In this document: one piece after another, positions 40,673 through 51,432 of the stretch
Numbering within the stretch: the stretch's first letter is position 1
How the letters are laid out: each line of letters begins with the position of its first letter
NCBI RefSeq assembly: GCF_000422765.1
Contig: NZ_KE383917.1
Location: 1 to 64,000 of the forward strand
Direction: 5' to 3'
DNA: 64,000 nt
Source of the DNA: Neptunomonas japonica DSM 18939
GTDB lineage: Bacteria > Pseudomonadota > Gammaproteobacteria > Pseudomonadales > Balneatricaceae
Notes under the pieces: model-generated
Database searches by the model: none
What the model saw: only the letters and a program-made list of their open reading frames with translations
What the model was told of the DNA's origin: nothing
Made by a program: the position numbers and the translations under genes

Positions 40673-41974
40673 ATGAAATTTGTCTCATATGCCATTCGTG
40701 CAGCCATGTTTGCCAGCCTTTGCGGCTCAGCAACACTAGCAAATGCCGCTGCCCTAGAAGATATCTACCTAAAAGCACTGAGCAACGATGCTCAGTTAAA
40801 AGTTGCGGAAGCTACGTTTCGTGCGAATAAAGAAGCGCTTCCGCAGGCGCGTGCAGGATTGCTACCTAACATTAACGCAACAGCGAACACCAGCTATACA
40901 GATTCTGATCTAGCCTCTTTTAACAACCATGGCTACACCGTTAGCTTGGTCCAACCTGTTTTTTCTGCAGCACGATGGTTTACCTACCAGCAAGGAGAAA
41001 CACTTGATGAGCAGGCGCAATTACGTTTCGACCTAGCGCAACAAAATCTGATCCTTCAGTCCGTAGAAACATACCTCAACGTACTACGAGCCAAAAGCAA
41101 CCTAGAAACAGCGGAGTCGCAAGAGCGCGCCATCAAGCGTCGCCTAGACCAGGTCAACGCACAATTTGAAGTTGGGCTAATTGCCATTACTGACGTACAC
41201 GAAGCTCAGGCATCTTATGATAATGCTCGTGTTAACCTAATTGAAGCGGAAGGCGCACTGGATAATAGTTATGAAGCGATAGAGCGCCTGACAGGTGAAA
41301 CCATCACTAGAACAGACCTACTAAGCGAAGAATATCCTATTCAGGAACTAACACCCGCAGCGCCAGAAGAGTGGCTGACCAAAGCACTTTCCAGCAATAT
41401 CGCACTAAAAGTAGTCAAAGCCGATATTAATGTAAGCCGAAAGAGTGCACAAATAGCTAAAGCAGGCCACTACCCAACGCTTGATCTTAATGCCACCTAC
41501 GATCGTGATAAAGGCACCACCAACAGTAATAACTGGAATGACGGCCACGTTGTTGGCTTAACGTTTAGCCTACCTCTTTATCAAGGCGGTGCAACAAGCT
41601 CACGTTCGCGCCAAGCTTACGCCCAACTTGATGCTGCCACTCAAACGTATGACGACACTGCACGCGGTGTAAAACAGTCGACACGTAGCCTGCTTCGTAA
41701 CATTAAAACCAATGTACAGAGCGTTTACGCGCGCCAGCAAAGCATTATTTCTAGCCAAGCAGCTCTTGATGCTACCAGCGAAGGCTTTTCGGTTGGTACC
41801 CGTAACGTTGTCGATGTATTAGCGGCAGAACAAGCACTCTATACAGCTAAACGAGACTATGCGACGGCACGATTTGACTACGTTTTAAACCTATTCACTT
41901 TTAAGCAACAGGTAGGGACACTCAACCCTGAAGACCTATCTGGTTTAGATAAATGGCTTGTCATTGAAAGTTAA
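40673..41974 (+). CDS. TolC-family outer-membrane efflux channel
   Basis: This 433-residue protein has a signal peptide (MFASLCGSATLANA), then TolC repeats with long helices and NTSYTDSDL / DRDKGTTN-type strands. Typical family phrases are DIYLKALSNDAQLKVAEATF, ARAGLLPNINATANTSY, and GFSVGTRNVVDVLAAEQALY near the end. It should form the outer-membrane trimer for the pump encoded just upstream and ends the operon. Confidence 0.94.
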   Translation: MKFVSYAIRAAMFASLCGSATLANAAALEDIYLKALSNDAQLKVAEATFRANKEALPQARAGLLPNINATANTSYTDSDLASFNNHGYTVSLVQPVFSAARWFTYQQGETLDEQAQLRFDLAQQNLILQSVETYLNVLRAKSNLETAESQERAIKRRLDQVNAQFEVGLIAITDVHEAQASYDNARVNLIEAEGALDNSYEAIERLTGETITRTDLLSEEYPIQELTPAAPEEWLTKALSSNIALKVVKADINVSRKSAQIAKAGHYPTLDLNATYDRDKGTTNSNNWNDGHVVGLTFSLPLYQGGATSSRSRQAYAQLDAATQTYDDTARGVKQSTRSLLRNIKTNVQSVYARQQSIISSQAALDATSEGFSVGTRNVVDVLAAEQALYTAKRDYATARFDYVLNLFTFKQQVGTLNPEDLSGLDKWLVIES

Positions 41975-42018
41975 AGCTGAAGACTGATTTCTGACTATAT
42001 AAACCTGTTTTTACACAC

Positions 42019-42046
42019 AAAAAAGCCCGGTATTCTGGGCTTTTTT
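42019..42046. terminator. Bidirectional terminator after efflux operon
   Basis: AAAAAAGCCCGG / CTGGGCTTTTTT with a TATT loop has an A tract on one side and a T tract on the other, so it can serve both the tolC-like gene and the converging 42081 gene. Confidence 0.9.
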
Positions 42047-42080
42047 ATATCTGCTATTCACTTTGCCATTAAAGCTAATG

Positions 42081-42881
42081 TCAGTGAATGACTGGGCTAT
42101 CGTCATCGCCTTCTGGCAAGATAATATGCCCCGCGCCATCTCGTGCCAACGCCCCTTTACTTTCTGCTAGCTCTAACAACTGATCCAGTAGAATATGCGT
42201 CAAGTGTCCACTGATGATAATCCCCGCTGGAGGGTCACCCTCAAACAGCTCCTCATCCACCATATCGTCCGGCCTTAGCCCTAACAACAGAGGGTTTTCA
42301 GCGACTAATGGCGCGATATCTTCAGGTGCAAAAATTGCATAGTTTCCTGATACTTGCAACGCCAACTGGTAAGCATCATGCACTTCGCTTTCCAGCAGCT
42401 CCATAAATTCACTTTCTGCTGCCTGCAGCAACAAACTTAATCGGCTAGCGCCTTTTTTAGTCAAGTTTTTCGTTGCTGTATCTGATTGGCTATAATCAGC
42501 CAAAACCTTATATTCACGATGCGGATTAAGCTCCGCCTCTTCTACCAAAATATGCCCTTCAGCATCTACTTCTAACCATTTATTACTGACCGCTAATGCC
42601 AACAAACTCTCTAAAGCCGCCATCACAATATTACTACTGATGATCGCGCCAACAGCCGGATTGTCTCTCTCTTTTGAGTCAGCGATCAAATCACTAGCAC
42701 GGGTCGCCAGCAAGGTAGGGTCTTCTTCAACTATTTGCGCTAAAACGTCTGTTTCCAGATAAAGCTTCTCATGACAGAGCTTTTCTGCCGTCAAAAATGG
42801 CTGAGTACGCTGGCTAGCATCCATCAGTTGCAGATATTCTTGTCGAATATTTTCAAGAATATCGCTCAGTATCTGGCTCAT
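42081..42881 (-). CDS. Unrecognised acidic protein with internal duplication
   Basis: This 266-residue protein starts MSQILSDILENIRQEYLQLM. Two halves are related: residues about 43-117 (VLAQIVEEDPTLLATRASDL, AVGAIISSNIVMAALESLLA, AEGHILVEEAE) and about 186-260 (DIAPLVAENPLLLGLRPDDM, PAGIIISGHLTHILLDQLLE, GAGHIILPEGD). The protein is strongly acidic, with no signal peptide. It lies upstream of nothing obvious and convergent with tolC. I do not recognise the family. Confidence 0.7.
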   Translation of the reverse strand: MSQILSDILENIRQEYLQLMDASQRTQPFLTAEKLCHEKLYLETDVLAQIVEEDPTLLATRASDLIADSKERDNPAVGAIISSNIVMAALESLLALAVSNKWLEVDAEGHILVEEAELNPHREYKVLADYSQSDTATKNLTKKGASRLSLLLQAAESEFMELLESEVHDAYQLALQVSGNYAIFAPEDIAPLVAENPLLLGLRPDDMVDEELFEGDPPAGIIISGHLTHILLDQLLELAESKGALARDGAGHIILPEGDDDSPVIH

Positions 42882-42993
42882 GTGGTTTTCTCAGAATAAT
42901 AAACGTCCATACTGTTATTGAAGCACAACAACGCCATGAAGTTTAGTGCGGCTTTCGCCATGTTTAATTTAATAACGTATCGCTGCAGAAAAA

Positions 42994-43641
42994 TCAGTGG
43001 ACGGTAATGCCAATCGGTGTAGCCGCATGCTTTAGCTGGTCGAAGCCTTCGCGTAATTCTGACAAAGGCCTAAGATGAAAGTCTACTGGGTCAGTAGGCA
43101 GCTCCAACCAATCCAATGACCATACACGAGTCATAAGCTCATATTCACCAATCAACGCGTCAAGAAAGATCATGACAGCCTCAACTCTTGGGTCGATATC
43201 CAGCATAAAAGAAACATCATGCATATAGATACTCAGGTGGAGCTTGTTCTCGATAGTGTGTAGTGAATACCAGTAATCTGAAAGCTCACAAACTTCATCA
43301 GCAACATTGATATAATTTGGAATAGGGTCGTAACGATGGTTGAACGCGGTAAAGCGAATACCGCTAAGGTCAGGCGCAGCCCCTACAAGGCTTAAGACTG
43401 AATGGATAGACTCGGGGTAGCCATCACAACCAAAAATCATCTCTACTGGCCCATCATCTTCATCTCGTTCGAAATGAAATGTCAGGTTTTCATCAATTTT
43501 TTGCAATGTATCTCGATAGTCTGACAACAAACTATCCGCATCAAATTGATTATCTTGCCGACTACTCAACAACTGATCAATTGTCAGCTCTAACTGCTGC
43601 CAGAAATCTTGAATTCTTTTAATGTCTTGCTGCATCATCAA
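42994..43641 (-). CDS. Unrecognised acidic protein next to dcd
   Basis: This 215-residue protein starts [20 protein letters not shown]. The block [20 protein letters not shown] and [20 protein letters not shown] is distinctive, without recognised catalytic motif. It overlaps the dcd stop by four bases, so both are co-translated. Together with the 42081 gene it may form a small unknown locus downstream of dcd. Confidence 0.7.
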   Translation of the reverse strand: MMMQQDIKRIQDFWQQLELTIDQLLSSRQDNQFDADSLLSDYRDTLQKIDENLTFHFERDEDDGPVEMIFGCDGYPESIHSVLSLVGAAPDLSGIRFTAFNHRYDPIPNYINVADEVCELSDYWYSLHTIENKLHLSIYMHDVSFMLDIDPRVEAVMIFLDALIGEYELMTRVWSLDWLELPTDPVDFHLRPLSELREGFDQLKHAATPIGITVH

Positions 43642-44204
43642 GTACGTGGCACTACGACGCCAGTCTGGCCCTGATATTTGCCATTACGATCACGGTAAGA
43701 TGTTTCACACACTTCATCAGCACCGAGAAATAGCATTTGAGCGACGCCTTCATGTGCATAAATTTTTGCAGGAAGCGGCGTCGTATTAGAAAATTCAAGT
43801 GTAACGTGACCTTCCCATTCAGGCTCCAATGGCGTTACGTTTACAATAATACCGCAACGAGCATAAGTACTCTTACCTAAACAAATAGTCAGTACATCAC
43901 GAGGAATTTTAAAGTACTCAACAGTACGTGCTAACGCAAAAGAATTCGGCGGAATGATACAAATATCAGAGTGCACATCAACAAAACTGCCCGCATCAAA
44001 GTCTTTGGGATCAACAATCGTAGAGTTGATATTAGTAAAGACTTTAAACTCGCTTGCACAACGAACATCATATCCATAGCTTGAAGTACCATAGGAGACA
44101 ATAGGCCCGTTTTCAGTCGTGCGAACCTGATTAGACTCAAACGGAGAGATCATCCCGTGATCCTGCGCCATACGACGAATCCAGCTATCTGATTTAATGC
44201 CCAT
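43638..44204 (-). CDS. dcd: dCTP deaminase
   Basis: This 188-residue trimeric enzyme converts dCTP to dUTP and ammonia, supplying dUMP for thymidylate. Signatures are [65 protein letters not shown] with the catalytic Glu region, and [12 protein letters not shown]. Length is close to the E. coli protein (193). Confidence 0.97.
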   Translation of the reverse strand: MGIKSDSWIRRMAQDHGMISPFESNQVRTTENGPIVSYGTSSYGYDVRCASEFKVFTNINSTIVDPKDFDAGSFVDVHSDICIIPPNSFALARTVEYFKIPRDVLTICLGKSTYARCGIIVNVTPLEPEWEGHVTLEFSNTTPLPAKIYAHEGVAQMLFLGADEVCETSYRDRNGKYQGQTGVVVPRT

Positions 44205-44263
44205 TACACCTTCCGCAAACTAAAAATTAAAAGCACGCAATTATAGTGTTTTTTATAAAAAAA

Positions 44264-44293
44264 AACCGCATTTATCTAATAGAAAATGCGGTT
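44264..44293 (-). terminator. Intrinsic terminator after mrp
   Basis: On the minus strand AACCGCATTT / AAATGCGGTT is followed by a run of nine T. It lies about 27 bases after the mrp stop codon and before dcd. Confidence 0.88.
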
Positions 44294-44319
44294 TAAGTGA
44301 TCAGGCTGTTATCAGCAGG

Positions 44320-45159
44320 CTAATCTTCAACAATATTGATCTGCGGTATTTTAGAAGCACCATCAGGCTGGCTCTGTACTTTTGCCATCAATTTTTTTGC
44401 AACATCGCGATATATAAGAGAAACCGCGCTTTCAGGCTCTGCTGCAACAGTAGGAGTACCCGAATCAGCCTGCTGGCAAATTTCCATAGTTAATGGCAAC
44501 GAGCCGAGTAATTCAGTATCGTAGTCACGCGCAATCCGTTGCCCACCTCCTGCGCCAAAAACATGCTCTTCATGCCCACATGCGCTACAGATATGAGTGC
44601 TCATGTTTTCAACAACACCTAACACGGGAATATTCACTTTATTGAACATTTCAATGCCTTTTTTAGCATCCAACAAAGCAATATCCTGAGGCGTAGTAAC
44701 AACAACAGCCCCATCTACAGCAACTTTTTGTGAAAGAGTTAACTGAATATCACCCGTTCCTGGTGGCATGTCGATCAATAGATAATCAAGGTTTTCCCAC
44801 TGTGTTTGAGTTATTAGCTGCTGCAAGGCACCACTGGCCATTGGGCCGCGCCACACCATCGGTGTATTCTCATCGATCAGCAAGCTAATCGACATCGCCT
44901 GCAATCCATGAATAGAGACCGGCTTCATGGCATTTTCGCCTACAGGCTGGGGTCGTGTGCCTGAAGGTATACCGAGCATCATCCCCTGGCTTGGACCATA
45001 AATATCCGCATCCAAAACACCAACATTTTGACCTTCTGCCATCAAGGCTAAAGCTAGATTTGCAGTCGTTGTTGACTTGCCTACGCCACCTTTTCCGGAC
45101 GCTATAGCTATAACGTATTTAACCCCTGGCAAACCAGAAGCTTTTGCGGGTGCTTGCAT
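44320..45159 (-). CDS. mrp: Mrp/ApbC/NBP35-type iron-sulfur carrier ATPase
   Basis: The ATG at 45159 with GTGGAGA upstream gives 279 residues. A deviant Walker A (GKGGVGKSTT) starts near residue 22, followed by LDADIYGPSQ and the GTGDIQLTL loop. The cluster-binding CSAC motif is HICSACGHEEH near residue 193. The protein carries and transfers Fe-S clusters. It is shorter than E. coli Mrp (369) because the N-terminal MIP18-like domain is absent, a normal variant. Confidence 0.94.
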   Translation of the reverse strand: MQAPAKASGLPGVKYVIAIASGKGGVGKSTTTANLALALMAEGQNVGVLDADIYGPSQGMMLGIPSGTRPQPVGENAMKPVSIHGLQAMSISLLIDENTPMVWRGPMASGALQQLITQTQWENLDYLLIDMPPGTGDIQLTLSQKVAVDGAVVVTTPQDIALLDAKKGIEMFNKVNIPVLGVVENMSTHICSACGHEEHVFGAGGGQRIARDYDTELLGSLPLTMEICQQADSGTPTVAAEPESAVSLIYRDVAKKLMAKVQSQPDGASKIPQINIVED

Positions 45160-45354
45160 TATATTCTCCACTTGAAGGCGACATCGCCGCCAATAACCCA
45201 GTATTATAGTTGGTTATTATGCATAGATTTTGATTGAATGCCAATGACCAACCTGCATTCATACTAGAACCAGGCAATGACTAATTTTGGCATGAAAGGG
45301 GTTATTCCGCACACTCCGAATACAAAGCTATTTAGCAACTAATTTGGAGCACGA

Positions 45355-46617
45355 CTAAGCAGCATTACGTTTCATCGATATTGTATGAAAAGCACCAATC
45401 ATAGCAAGCACGCCAATAGCATATAACAACCACGTTTCATCCAGCTTTAATAATGAAAACATGACGGTCAGCACTAAACCACACAGCATGGAAATATTTT
45501 GAATAAAGTTACTTCCCGCTAGTACCTTGCCCATATTATCAACGGGTGCATGAAATTGGATCAAAGCATTTAAAGGGATCGTCATTAAAGCGCCGCTAAT
45601 GCCTATCAACAAAAAAGCAACGCTAGCCCATTGTAATGAACTCACCAAAGGTAAACTAAACACCCCAAGCATCACGCCGATAGCACCTAAAGGAATCAGC
45701 CCTTGGTTAATACTCTGTTTTGACCAGCGCCCCACTAAGAATGAGCCAAACATTATACCGACACCCGCTAACGCCATAGTTCCTTGAATCACAAAAGTAT
45801 TCTGTTCTGCTAGCGTCTCTTCTGCAAAAGAGGGAAATACAGCAAGCATCACTTGGCTGATTGTCCAAAAAATCGACAGACCAAGAACACATTTAAAAAT
45901 CAACTTGCGCTCAATAATGGCATTCATGTTGCTCTTCAATAAAGCAGCACGCCGATAAGCTGACCAATCAAACGCTAGCGAAGACTTCGCGTAAGATGTA
46001 ACCGGTAAGCGTTGCGCTAATCCAGCCTCCATTACTGTTGCCAACACTAAAGCCCAGCCTAATGGTGCTATATGCTGAAGAATAACGGCAGGATCTTCTC
46101 CAGTTACATATAAGTCAGTCAATAGTATTTCAAAAAGTAATGAAAAAACCACAATGCCTGACAATATAGCCACCATGGTTGCTGATTGTATCCATGCATT
46201 ACCTTTGGAAAGATTATCCGTGCCGACTAATTCACGAATAAATCCATATTTTGCAGGAGAATATAGTGCGCTCTGCAAGGCCAAAAATAGCGTCATAGTA
46301 AAGGCTAACTCAAACCACCCCTGATAATAACTTAACGTAATAATGAGCGTGAAGATCACCGCTAACCGCGCAGACCAACGCATCACTATCGGTTTTGAGA
46401 ATCGATCACTAATGAACCCTGCTGGCGAGAGTAGTAGAATAAATGGCAATAGAATCAGGCTATTAACAATAGCCGTTAAGATAATCTGCTCAGGCCCTTC
46501 ATAAGACTTAAACAAGGTATTCTGAACAATAATCTTATGGCCAAGATCAACAAAAGCATTGATAAATGCGACACCTATAAACGCTAAAAAACCCTTAACC
46601 CTTAAAAGTGCTAGCAC
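45355..46617 (-). CDS. lplT: LplT-like lysophospholipid transporter (MFS)
   Basis: This 420-residue protein has 12 predicted membrane spans. Its start (FLAFIGVAFINAFVDLGHKI) and LYSPAKYGFIRELVGTDNLS match the LplT branch of the major facilitator family that flips lysophospholipids across the inner membrane for re-acylation. The usual partner acyltransferase aas is not adjacent here, although an acyltransferase fusion lies at 60.2 kb. The name is given by similarity, and substrate is inferred. Confidence 0.82.
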   Translation of the reverse strand: MLALLRVKGFLAFIGVAFINAFVDLGHKIIVQNTLFKSYEGPEQIILTAIVNSLILLPFILLLSPAGFISDRFSKPIVMRWSARLAVIFTLIITLSYYQGWFELAFTMTLFLALQSALYSPAKYGFIRELVGTDNLSKGNAWIQSATMVAILSGIVVFSLLFEILLTDLYVTGEDPAVILQHIAPLGWALVLATVMEAGLAQRLPVTSYAKSSLAFDWSAYRRAALLKSNMNAIIERKLIFKCVLGLSIFWTISQVMLAVFPSFAEETLAEQNTFVIQGTMALAGVGIMFGSFLVGRWSKQSINQGLIPLGAIGVMLGVFSLPLVSSLQWASVAFLLIGISGALMTIPLNALIQFHAPVDNMGKVLAGSNFIQNISMLCGLVLTVMFSLLKLDETWLLYAIGVLAMIGAFHTISMKRNAA

Positions 46618-46731
46618 ACATGCCCCTACTTAAAAGACCACTAATTTAAGAAGCCATTTATAAATGGTGAGGCACTTAGCAACACAGCCAAGTGCCCAAA
46701 CTTAACGCTCAACATAAGCGTCGCATCAATT

Positions 46732-47820
46732 CTATTTTCGCGTCAAGTAAACACCACACTCAAGATGGTGGGTATAAGGGAATTGATCAAACACAGCGAA
46801 ACGCTCAATCTTATGGGTATTAGTTATCGACATTAGATTGTCATGCAATGTATCTGGATTACAGCTGATATAAACAATATTTTCGTATTCAGTAATCTGC
46901 GCGACAGTTTCATCGTCGAGCCCTGAACGCGGTGGATCTACTAAGACTGTTGAAAACTCACACGTTTCTAATTCAAGCCCCTGTACTTTACGTGTTTCTT
47001 TCTTCCCTTGAAGCACTAACGTTAAGTCTTCTGAGGGCATTCTCAGTACGTCCAGATTAGTTATCCCATTAACCTCAATGTTGTACTCAGCAGCCCGAAC
47101 CGAGGTCTTAGAGATTTCAGTTGCGACCACTCGTCGAAAATTTTGCGCTAGAGGCAAAGTAAAATTGCCACTACCACAATAAAATTCAACTAAATCACCA
47201 CCGGCATCTTTAGTTACATCCAAAGCCCAGCGAATCATGTCTTTACATACTTCCCCATTAGGCTGTGTGAAGCTATTCTCTACCTGTTTAAACTCGTAAG
47301 TTCTACCATTAATATCAAGGTTTTCAATAACAAAGTCCCGCTCAACAATCAGTTTCTTCTTACGTGAACGGCCAACGATATCAATATTAAACTGCTTACG
47401 AAGCCCTTGTACTTCCTCAGCCCAACTATTATCAATTGGACGATGATATAGCAAGCTAACTAACAGCTCGCCAGACAAGGTGCTAAGAAAATCAACTTGG
47501 AATAACTTAAAGCGCAACGAAGAATTTGCTCGAATTACATCTAGTAAATCAAACATCACTTCGTGAATACGAGGAGCCACCATGGCACACTCATCAACAC
47601 GAATAGGGTTACGATTATCACCCGGCTCAAACATCACATAGTAGAGATCATCTCCTTCATGCCACACCCGAAACTCTGCACGTAATCGATAATGGGTTTT
47701 AGGTGATGCGAAGGTTTCTATATCGGGAAGCTCAAAGGCAGTAAAATTATCACGCACTCCTGCAACCTTTTCAGCCAATAATTCATCATAGCGTTCGGGC
47801 TGGATGTCAGATAGTGCCAT
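46732..47820 (-). CDS. trmA: tRNA (uracil-5-)-methyltransferase
   Basis: This 362-residue enzyme makes m5U54 in the T-loop of tRNA using SAM. Signatures are the SAM site VEFYCGSGNFTLPLAQNFRR, VDPPRSGLD, and the catalytic Cys in YISCNPDTL near residue 324, followed by the C-terminal DQFPYTHHLE with the general-base Glu. E. coli TrmA has 366 residues. Its RumA-type Fe-S ligands are absent, as expected for TrmA. Confidence 0.96.
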   Translation of the reverse strand: MALSDIQPERYDELLAEKVAGVRDNFTAFELPDIETFASPKTHYRLRAEFRVWHEGDDLYYVMFEPGDNRNPIRVDECAMVAPRIHEVMFDLLDVIRANSSLRFKLFQVDFLSTLSGELLVSLLYHRPIDNSWAEEVQGLRKQFNIDIVGRSRKKKLIVERDFVIENLDINGRTYEFKQVENSFTQPNGEVCKDMIRWALDVTKDAGGDLVEFYCGSGNFTLPLAQNFRRVVATEISKTSVRAAEYNIEVNGITNLDVLRMPSEDLTLVLQGKKETRKVQGLELETCEFSTVLVDPPRSGLDDETVAQITEYENIVYISCNPDTLHDNLMSITNTHKIERFAVFDQFPYTHHLECGVYLTRK

Positions 47821-47903
47821 TGAATACCTCTAAACTTTTAAAAATAGGAAGGGGGGGTAAATAAGAAGGCCGCATTTTATCAGTCATCACATCGAGGTCA
47901 ATC

Positions 47904-47930
47904 GAAAAAAAAGAGGCTCAAAGCCTCTTT
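47904..47930 (-). terminator. Intrinsic terminator after HDOD gene
   Basis: On the minus strand AGAGGCT / AGCCTCT with a three-base loop is followed by eight T. Confidence 0.88.
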
Positions 47931-47954
47931 ATTTATAACCATAAGAAATCAAAG

Positions 47955-49196
47955 CTAATCAGCTACTTTTACTGCATACTCGTTGGCCATCATTTCCCAC
48001 TGATTCAAATGATTTTTCAAACCTAACCGCTCAACATACTTTAGCGCTAGCTGGCTAGAGACAGAACAACCAATCCCATTACCAACGGAAGGTAGCAAGG
48101 CATCAGCAATATGCACTGCCGTGAGTGGCTGAAAGTCATTGGACGGGCTACTTCCCGGAAAGTGATGAAACAGTACTGCTTCTATTACCTTAGGCGGCAA
48201 ATTCCATAAACCCAACATATACGCCCCTGCTTCTGCATGAGATACGCCGATGTTCATTTTCTCTACCACATACAGTGGCTGAGATAACTCAGTCGCTTTA
48301 CTCATTACAATTCGATATTTTTCAGGATCATGCGAGGCTAGAACAATCATACCAAAATCGTGTAACAAGCCAGCCAGGAAGGCTTGCCCTTGTAAATGTC
48401 TATCAGCTTTTACTGACCGGCAAATATCTTGAGCGAACCGTGCGACTAGCATTGAGCGGCTATGTATTTCTGAAAAAGAAAAACTAGTCCATGCGGAGCT
48501 TTGTGGAAACGCCTCAAAAAGATGAGATGCTAAGGTCAAATCACGAATAAGTCGAACACCTAAAATAGTCACAGCTTCATTCAAACGATAGATTTGCCTT
48601 TCCAAACCAAAAAAAGCCGAGTTCACCAGCTGCAACACTTTGGCCGACATAACAGGATCACGCTCTACAATTTGAGCTATCTCACGAGCACTGGACTGGC
48701 CAGACATAAGCGCCCTATTTAAGGCTTCATATATATCAGGCAAAGACGGCAGACGTTCAATACGGCCTATAAAGTCCCTAATCTCTGGCTTGTGAATCAG
48801 GCCAGCAACTTTTAAGGCCTGCTCTACCGACAAAGAAAGTTGAACGTCGGTACAATTTTCAGGTAATGAAGAGTGTGCAACTTCCGAAACACGAGCAGCA
48901 ATAGTCGGAGATAAATTTCCCGATACTACTATTCGTATCGAATTTGGGCTTTTTTGTATAACCAACATTAACGCCGCCAGCATCTGCTCTGGATTATCAG
49001 ACACCCCAACAATGATAATATCAAAATGCTGCTGCTGAATACGTTCAAGCATTTTCTCAGCGGAATCTACACGACACACTGACCAATTGTTAAGATCAGC
49101 TACGGTATTGATATCCTCATCCTTGAGCGAAGCTGAGCGACAGACCAAGATATTTTTGTCATGCAGCGTGAGCTTCACTTTTGCATCCATATGCAT
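47955..49196 (-). CDS. HDOD-domain protein with degenerate receiver-like N-terminus
   Basis: This 413-residue protein has a receiver-like region (about 10-125: NILVCRSASLKDED, FDIIIVGVSDNPEQM), which lacks a clear phospho-acceptor Asp. An HDOD domain follows (about 140-350: IERLPSLPDIYEALNRALMS, VNSAFFGLERQIYRLNEAVT, FLAGLLHDFGMIVLA). HDOD proteins regulate motility, biofilm or stress responses without being hydrolases. It is divergent from metG across 156 bases and ends at a terminator. Confidence 0.88.
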   Translation of the reverse strand: MHMDAKVKLTLHDKNILVCRSASLKDEDINTVADLNNWSVCRVDSAEKMLERIQQQHFDIIIVGVSDNPEQMLAALMLVIQKSPNSIRIVVSGNLSPTIAARVSEVAHSSLPENCTDVQLSLSVEQALKVAGLIHKPEIRDFIGRIERLPSLPDIYEALNRALMSGQSSAREIAQIVERDPVMSAKVLQLVNSAFFGLERQIYRLNEAVTILGVRLIRDLTLASHLFEAFPQSSAWTSFSFSEIHSRSMLVARFAQDICRSVKADRHLQGQAFLAGLLHDFGMIVLASHDPEKYRIVMSKATELSQPLYVVEKMNIGVSHAEAGAYMLGLWNLPPKVIEAVLFHHFPGSSPSNDFQPLTAVHIADALLPSVGNGIGCSVSSQLALKYVERLGLKNHLNQWEMMANEYAVKVAD

Positions 49197-49352
49197 AACC
49201 CCTTAACTCAATATTAACCACTTATTGGTATAAGGTTTAGTCAAGCATAAGGAAACTGTCCACTAATTTTATGCAAATTAGGTTCATTAACCTCACTTAA
49301 CACCGTAAACTATCCTTTTTATATTCACTCACGTAGCTACGTCTTTAAAATC

Positions 49353-51389
49353 ATGCCAGATACTCAGCGAAAAATACTCGTTACAAGCGCCCTGCCGTAT
49401 GCCAACGGCCCTATTCATCTCGGCCATTTGGTTGAATATATTCAGACCGATATCTGGGTGCGATTCCAAAAACAACGCGGCCATAATTGCACGTACGTTT
49501 GTGCTGATGATGCGCACGGCACACCCATTATGCTTAAAGCCGACCAGCTAGGCATTACCCCTGAAGAGCTGATCCAGAAAGTCAGCCAAGACCACCAGAA
49601 AGATTTTTCGGGTTTTATGGTGGGATTCGATAATTACTATTCGACTCACTCAGAAGAAAATAAGCATTTTGCATCGCTGATTTACACGCGACTACGCGAT
49701 AAAGGTCATATTTCTAAAAAGACCATCACACAAGCTTACGATCCTGAAAAAGAGATGTTTCTACCCGATCGCTTTGTAAAAGGCGACTGCCCTAAATGTG
49801 GCGCTCTTGACCAATATGGCGACTCATGTGAAAAATGTGGTGCTACATACAGCCCGGTAGATCTAAAAAATGCTTATTCTGCTGTTTCTGGTGCTAAGCC
49901 AATAGAAAGAGAGTCTGAGCACTATTTCTTTAAACTCGGAGATTTTGAAGAGTTTCTACGCAACTGGGTTGATAAGCATGTTCAATCGCAGATGGTTCAT
50001 AAACTAAATGAATGGTTTGAGTCTGGTTTACAGAACTGGGACATTTCCCGTGACGCTCCTTATTGGGGCTTTGAAATCCCAGATGCTCCGGGTAAGTATT
50101 TCTACGTTTGGTTAGACGCTCCTATTGGCTACATGGCTAGCTTTAAGAACTGGTGCGATAAAACGGGTGTAGAGTTTGATGAATACTGGGATGAAGCGTC
50201 AAACACCGAGCTATATCACTTTATTGGTAAAGATATCGCTTACTTCCATACATTATTCTGGCCAGCAATGCTTGAAGGCGCAGGCTTTAAAAAGCCAGAT
50301 GGTGTGTTCTGCCACGGCTTCTTGACCGTAGATGGCCAAAAGATGTCGAAGTCACGTGGCACGTTCATCATGGCGGAAACATATCTTAATCACCTTCGCC
50401 CAGAATACCTGCGTTACTATTTTGCCGCTAAACTGGGCTCAGGCATTGACGATATTGACCTAAACCTTGAAGACTTTCGCATGCGCGTTAATGCAGACTT
50501 AGTTAATAAGGTGGTCAATATAGCATCTCGTTGTGCCGGTTTTATTCACAAGAAATTTGATGGGAAACTTTCAGCAGAGCTTTCATCTCCTGAGCTATAC
50601 CAAGAAGCAGTCACTGCTGGTGACTCCATAGCCGATGCTTATGAGAAACGTGAATTTGGACGAGCCATGCGTGAAATCATGGCGATTGCTGATAAAGCCA
50701 ACCAATACATTGATACAGCTGAACCCTGGGTACTCGCAAAGCAGGAAGACAAACAACAAGAAGTTCAAGACTGCTGCTCCATGGGTATTAACCTCTTCCG
50801 CGTTATCTGCACCTACTTAGCCCCTGTACTTCCTCAGGTTTCTGAAGATGTAAAAGCGTTCCTAAACCTGGACTCGCTTGCATGGGATACAGTCAAACAG
50901 CCGCTAACCAGCCATACTGTTAATAAATTCAAACCGCTGATGCAGCGTGTGGATGAAGATAAAATAGCAGCACTGATTGAAGATAGCCGTCAAACAATGG
51001 AAGCAACCCCTGCCGTACAAGCTCCAGCAGAATCATCACCGCTAAGTGATGACCCTATCAGCGATACTATTTCTTTTGATGACTTTGCAAAAGTTGATCT
51101 TCGAGTAGCACTGATAGCTAAAGCTGAGCATGTCGATGGTGCAAAGAAGCTACTACGCTTGACACTGGATCTAGGTGGAGAGACACGTAACGTCTTTGCT
51201 GGCATAAAATCAGCCTATGCACCTGAAGACCTGCAAGGGAAGCTAACCGTTATGGTTGCTAACCTAGCGCCTCGTAAAATGAAGTTTGGCATGTCTGAGG
51301 GTATGGTATTAGCAGCAGGTCCAGGCGGTGAAGAGCTGTGGATTTTAGAGCCTCATCAAGGAGCTCAACCGGGTATGCGTATTAAATAG
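49353..51389 (+). CDS. metG: Methionyl-tRNA synthetase
   Basis: This 678-residue enzyme charges tRNA-Met. It has the HIGH-like PIHLGHL motif (about residues 20-26), a zinc knuckle ([22 protein letters not shown]), the KMSKSRGT loop and the anticodon domain. It has the C-terminal tRNA-binding/dimerisation domain ([20 protein letters not shown], then [14 protein letters not shown]). Length matches the E. coli protein (677). It is followed by a terminator. Confidence 0.98.
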   Translation: MPDTQRKILVTSALPYANGPIHLGHLVEYIQTDIWVRFQKQRGHNCTYVCADDAHGTPIMLKADQLGITPEELIQKVSQDHQKDFSGFMVGFDNYYSTHSEENKHFASLIYTRLRDKGHISKKTITQAYDPEKEMFLPDRFVKGDCPKCGALDQYGDSCEKCGATYSPVDLKNAYSAVSGAKPIERESEHYFFKLGDFEEFLRNWVDKHVQSQMVHKLNEWFESGLQNWDISRDAPYWGFEIPDAPGKYFYVWLDAPIGYMASFKNWCDKTGVEFDEYWDEASNTELYHFIGKDIAYFHTLFWPAMLEGAGFKKPDGVFCHGFLTVDGQKMSKSRGTFIMAETYLNHLRPEYLRYYFAAKLGSGIDDIDLNLEDFRMRVNADLVNKVVNIASRCAGFIHKKFDGKLSAELSSPELYQEAVTAGDSIADAYEKREFGRAMREIMAIADKANQYIDTAEPWVLAKQEDKQQEVQDCCSMGINLFRVICTYLAPVLPQVSEDVKAFLNLDSLAWDTVKQPLTSHTVNKFKPLMQRVDEDKIAALIEDSRQTMEATPAVQAPAESSPLSDDPISDTISFDDFAKVDLRVALIAKAEHVDGAKKLLRLTLDLGGETRNVFAGIKSAYAPEDLQGKLTVMVANLAPRKMKFGMSEGMVLAAGPGGEELWILEPHQGAQPGMRIK

Positions 51390-51403
51390 CTATCTAATAC
51401 TCC

Positions 51404-51432
51404 AATAAAAAGGCCCGTACGGGCCTTTTTTT
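51404..51432 (+). terminator. Intrinsic terminator after metG
   Basis: AAAGGCCC GTAC GGGCCTTT is followed by TTTTT. The A tract before it could also allow function on the other strand. Confidence 0.92.

Noticed and set aside
46622-46731. Small inverted repeats between the lplT-like gene and trmA.
   Set aside because: Stems are short or loops long, and no T tract follows.
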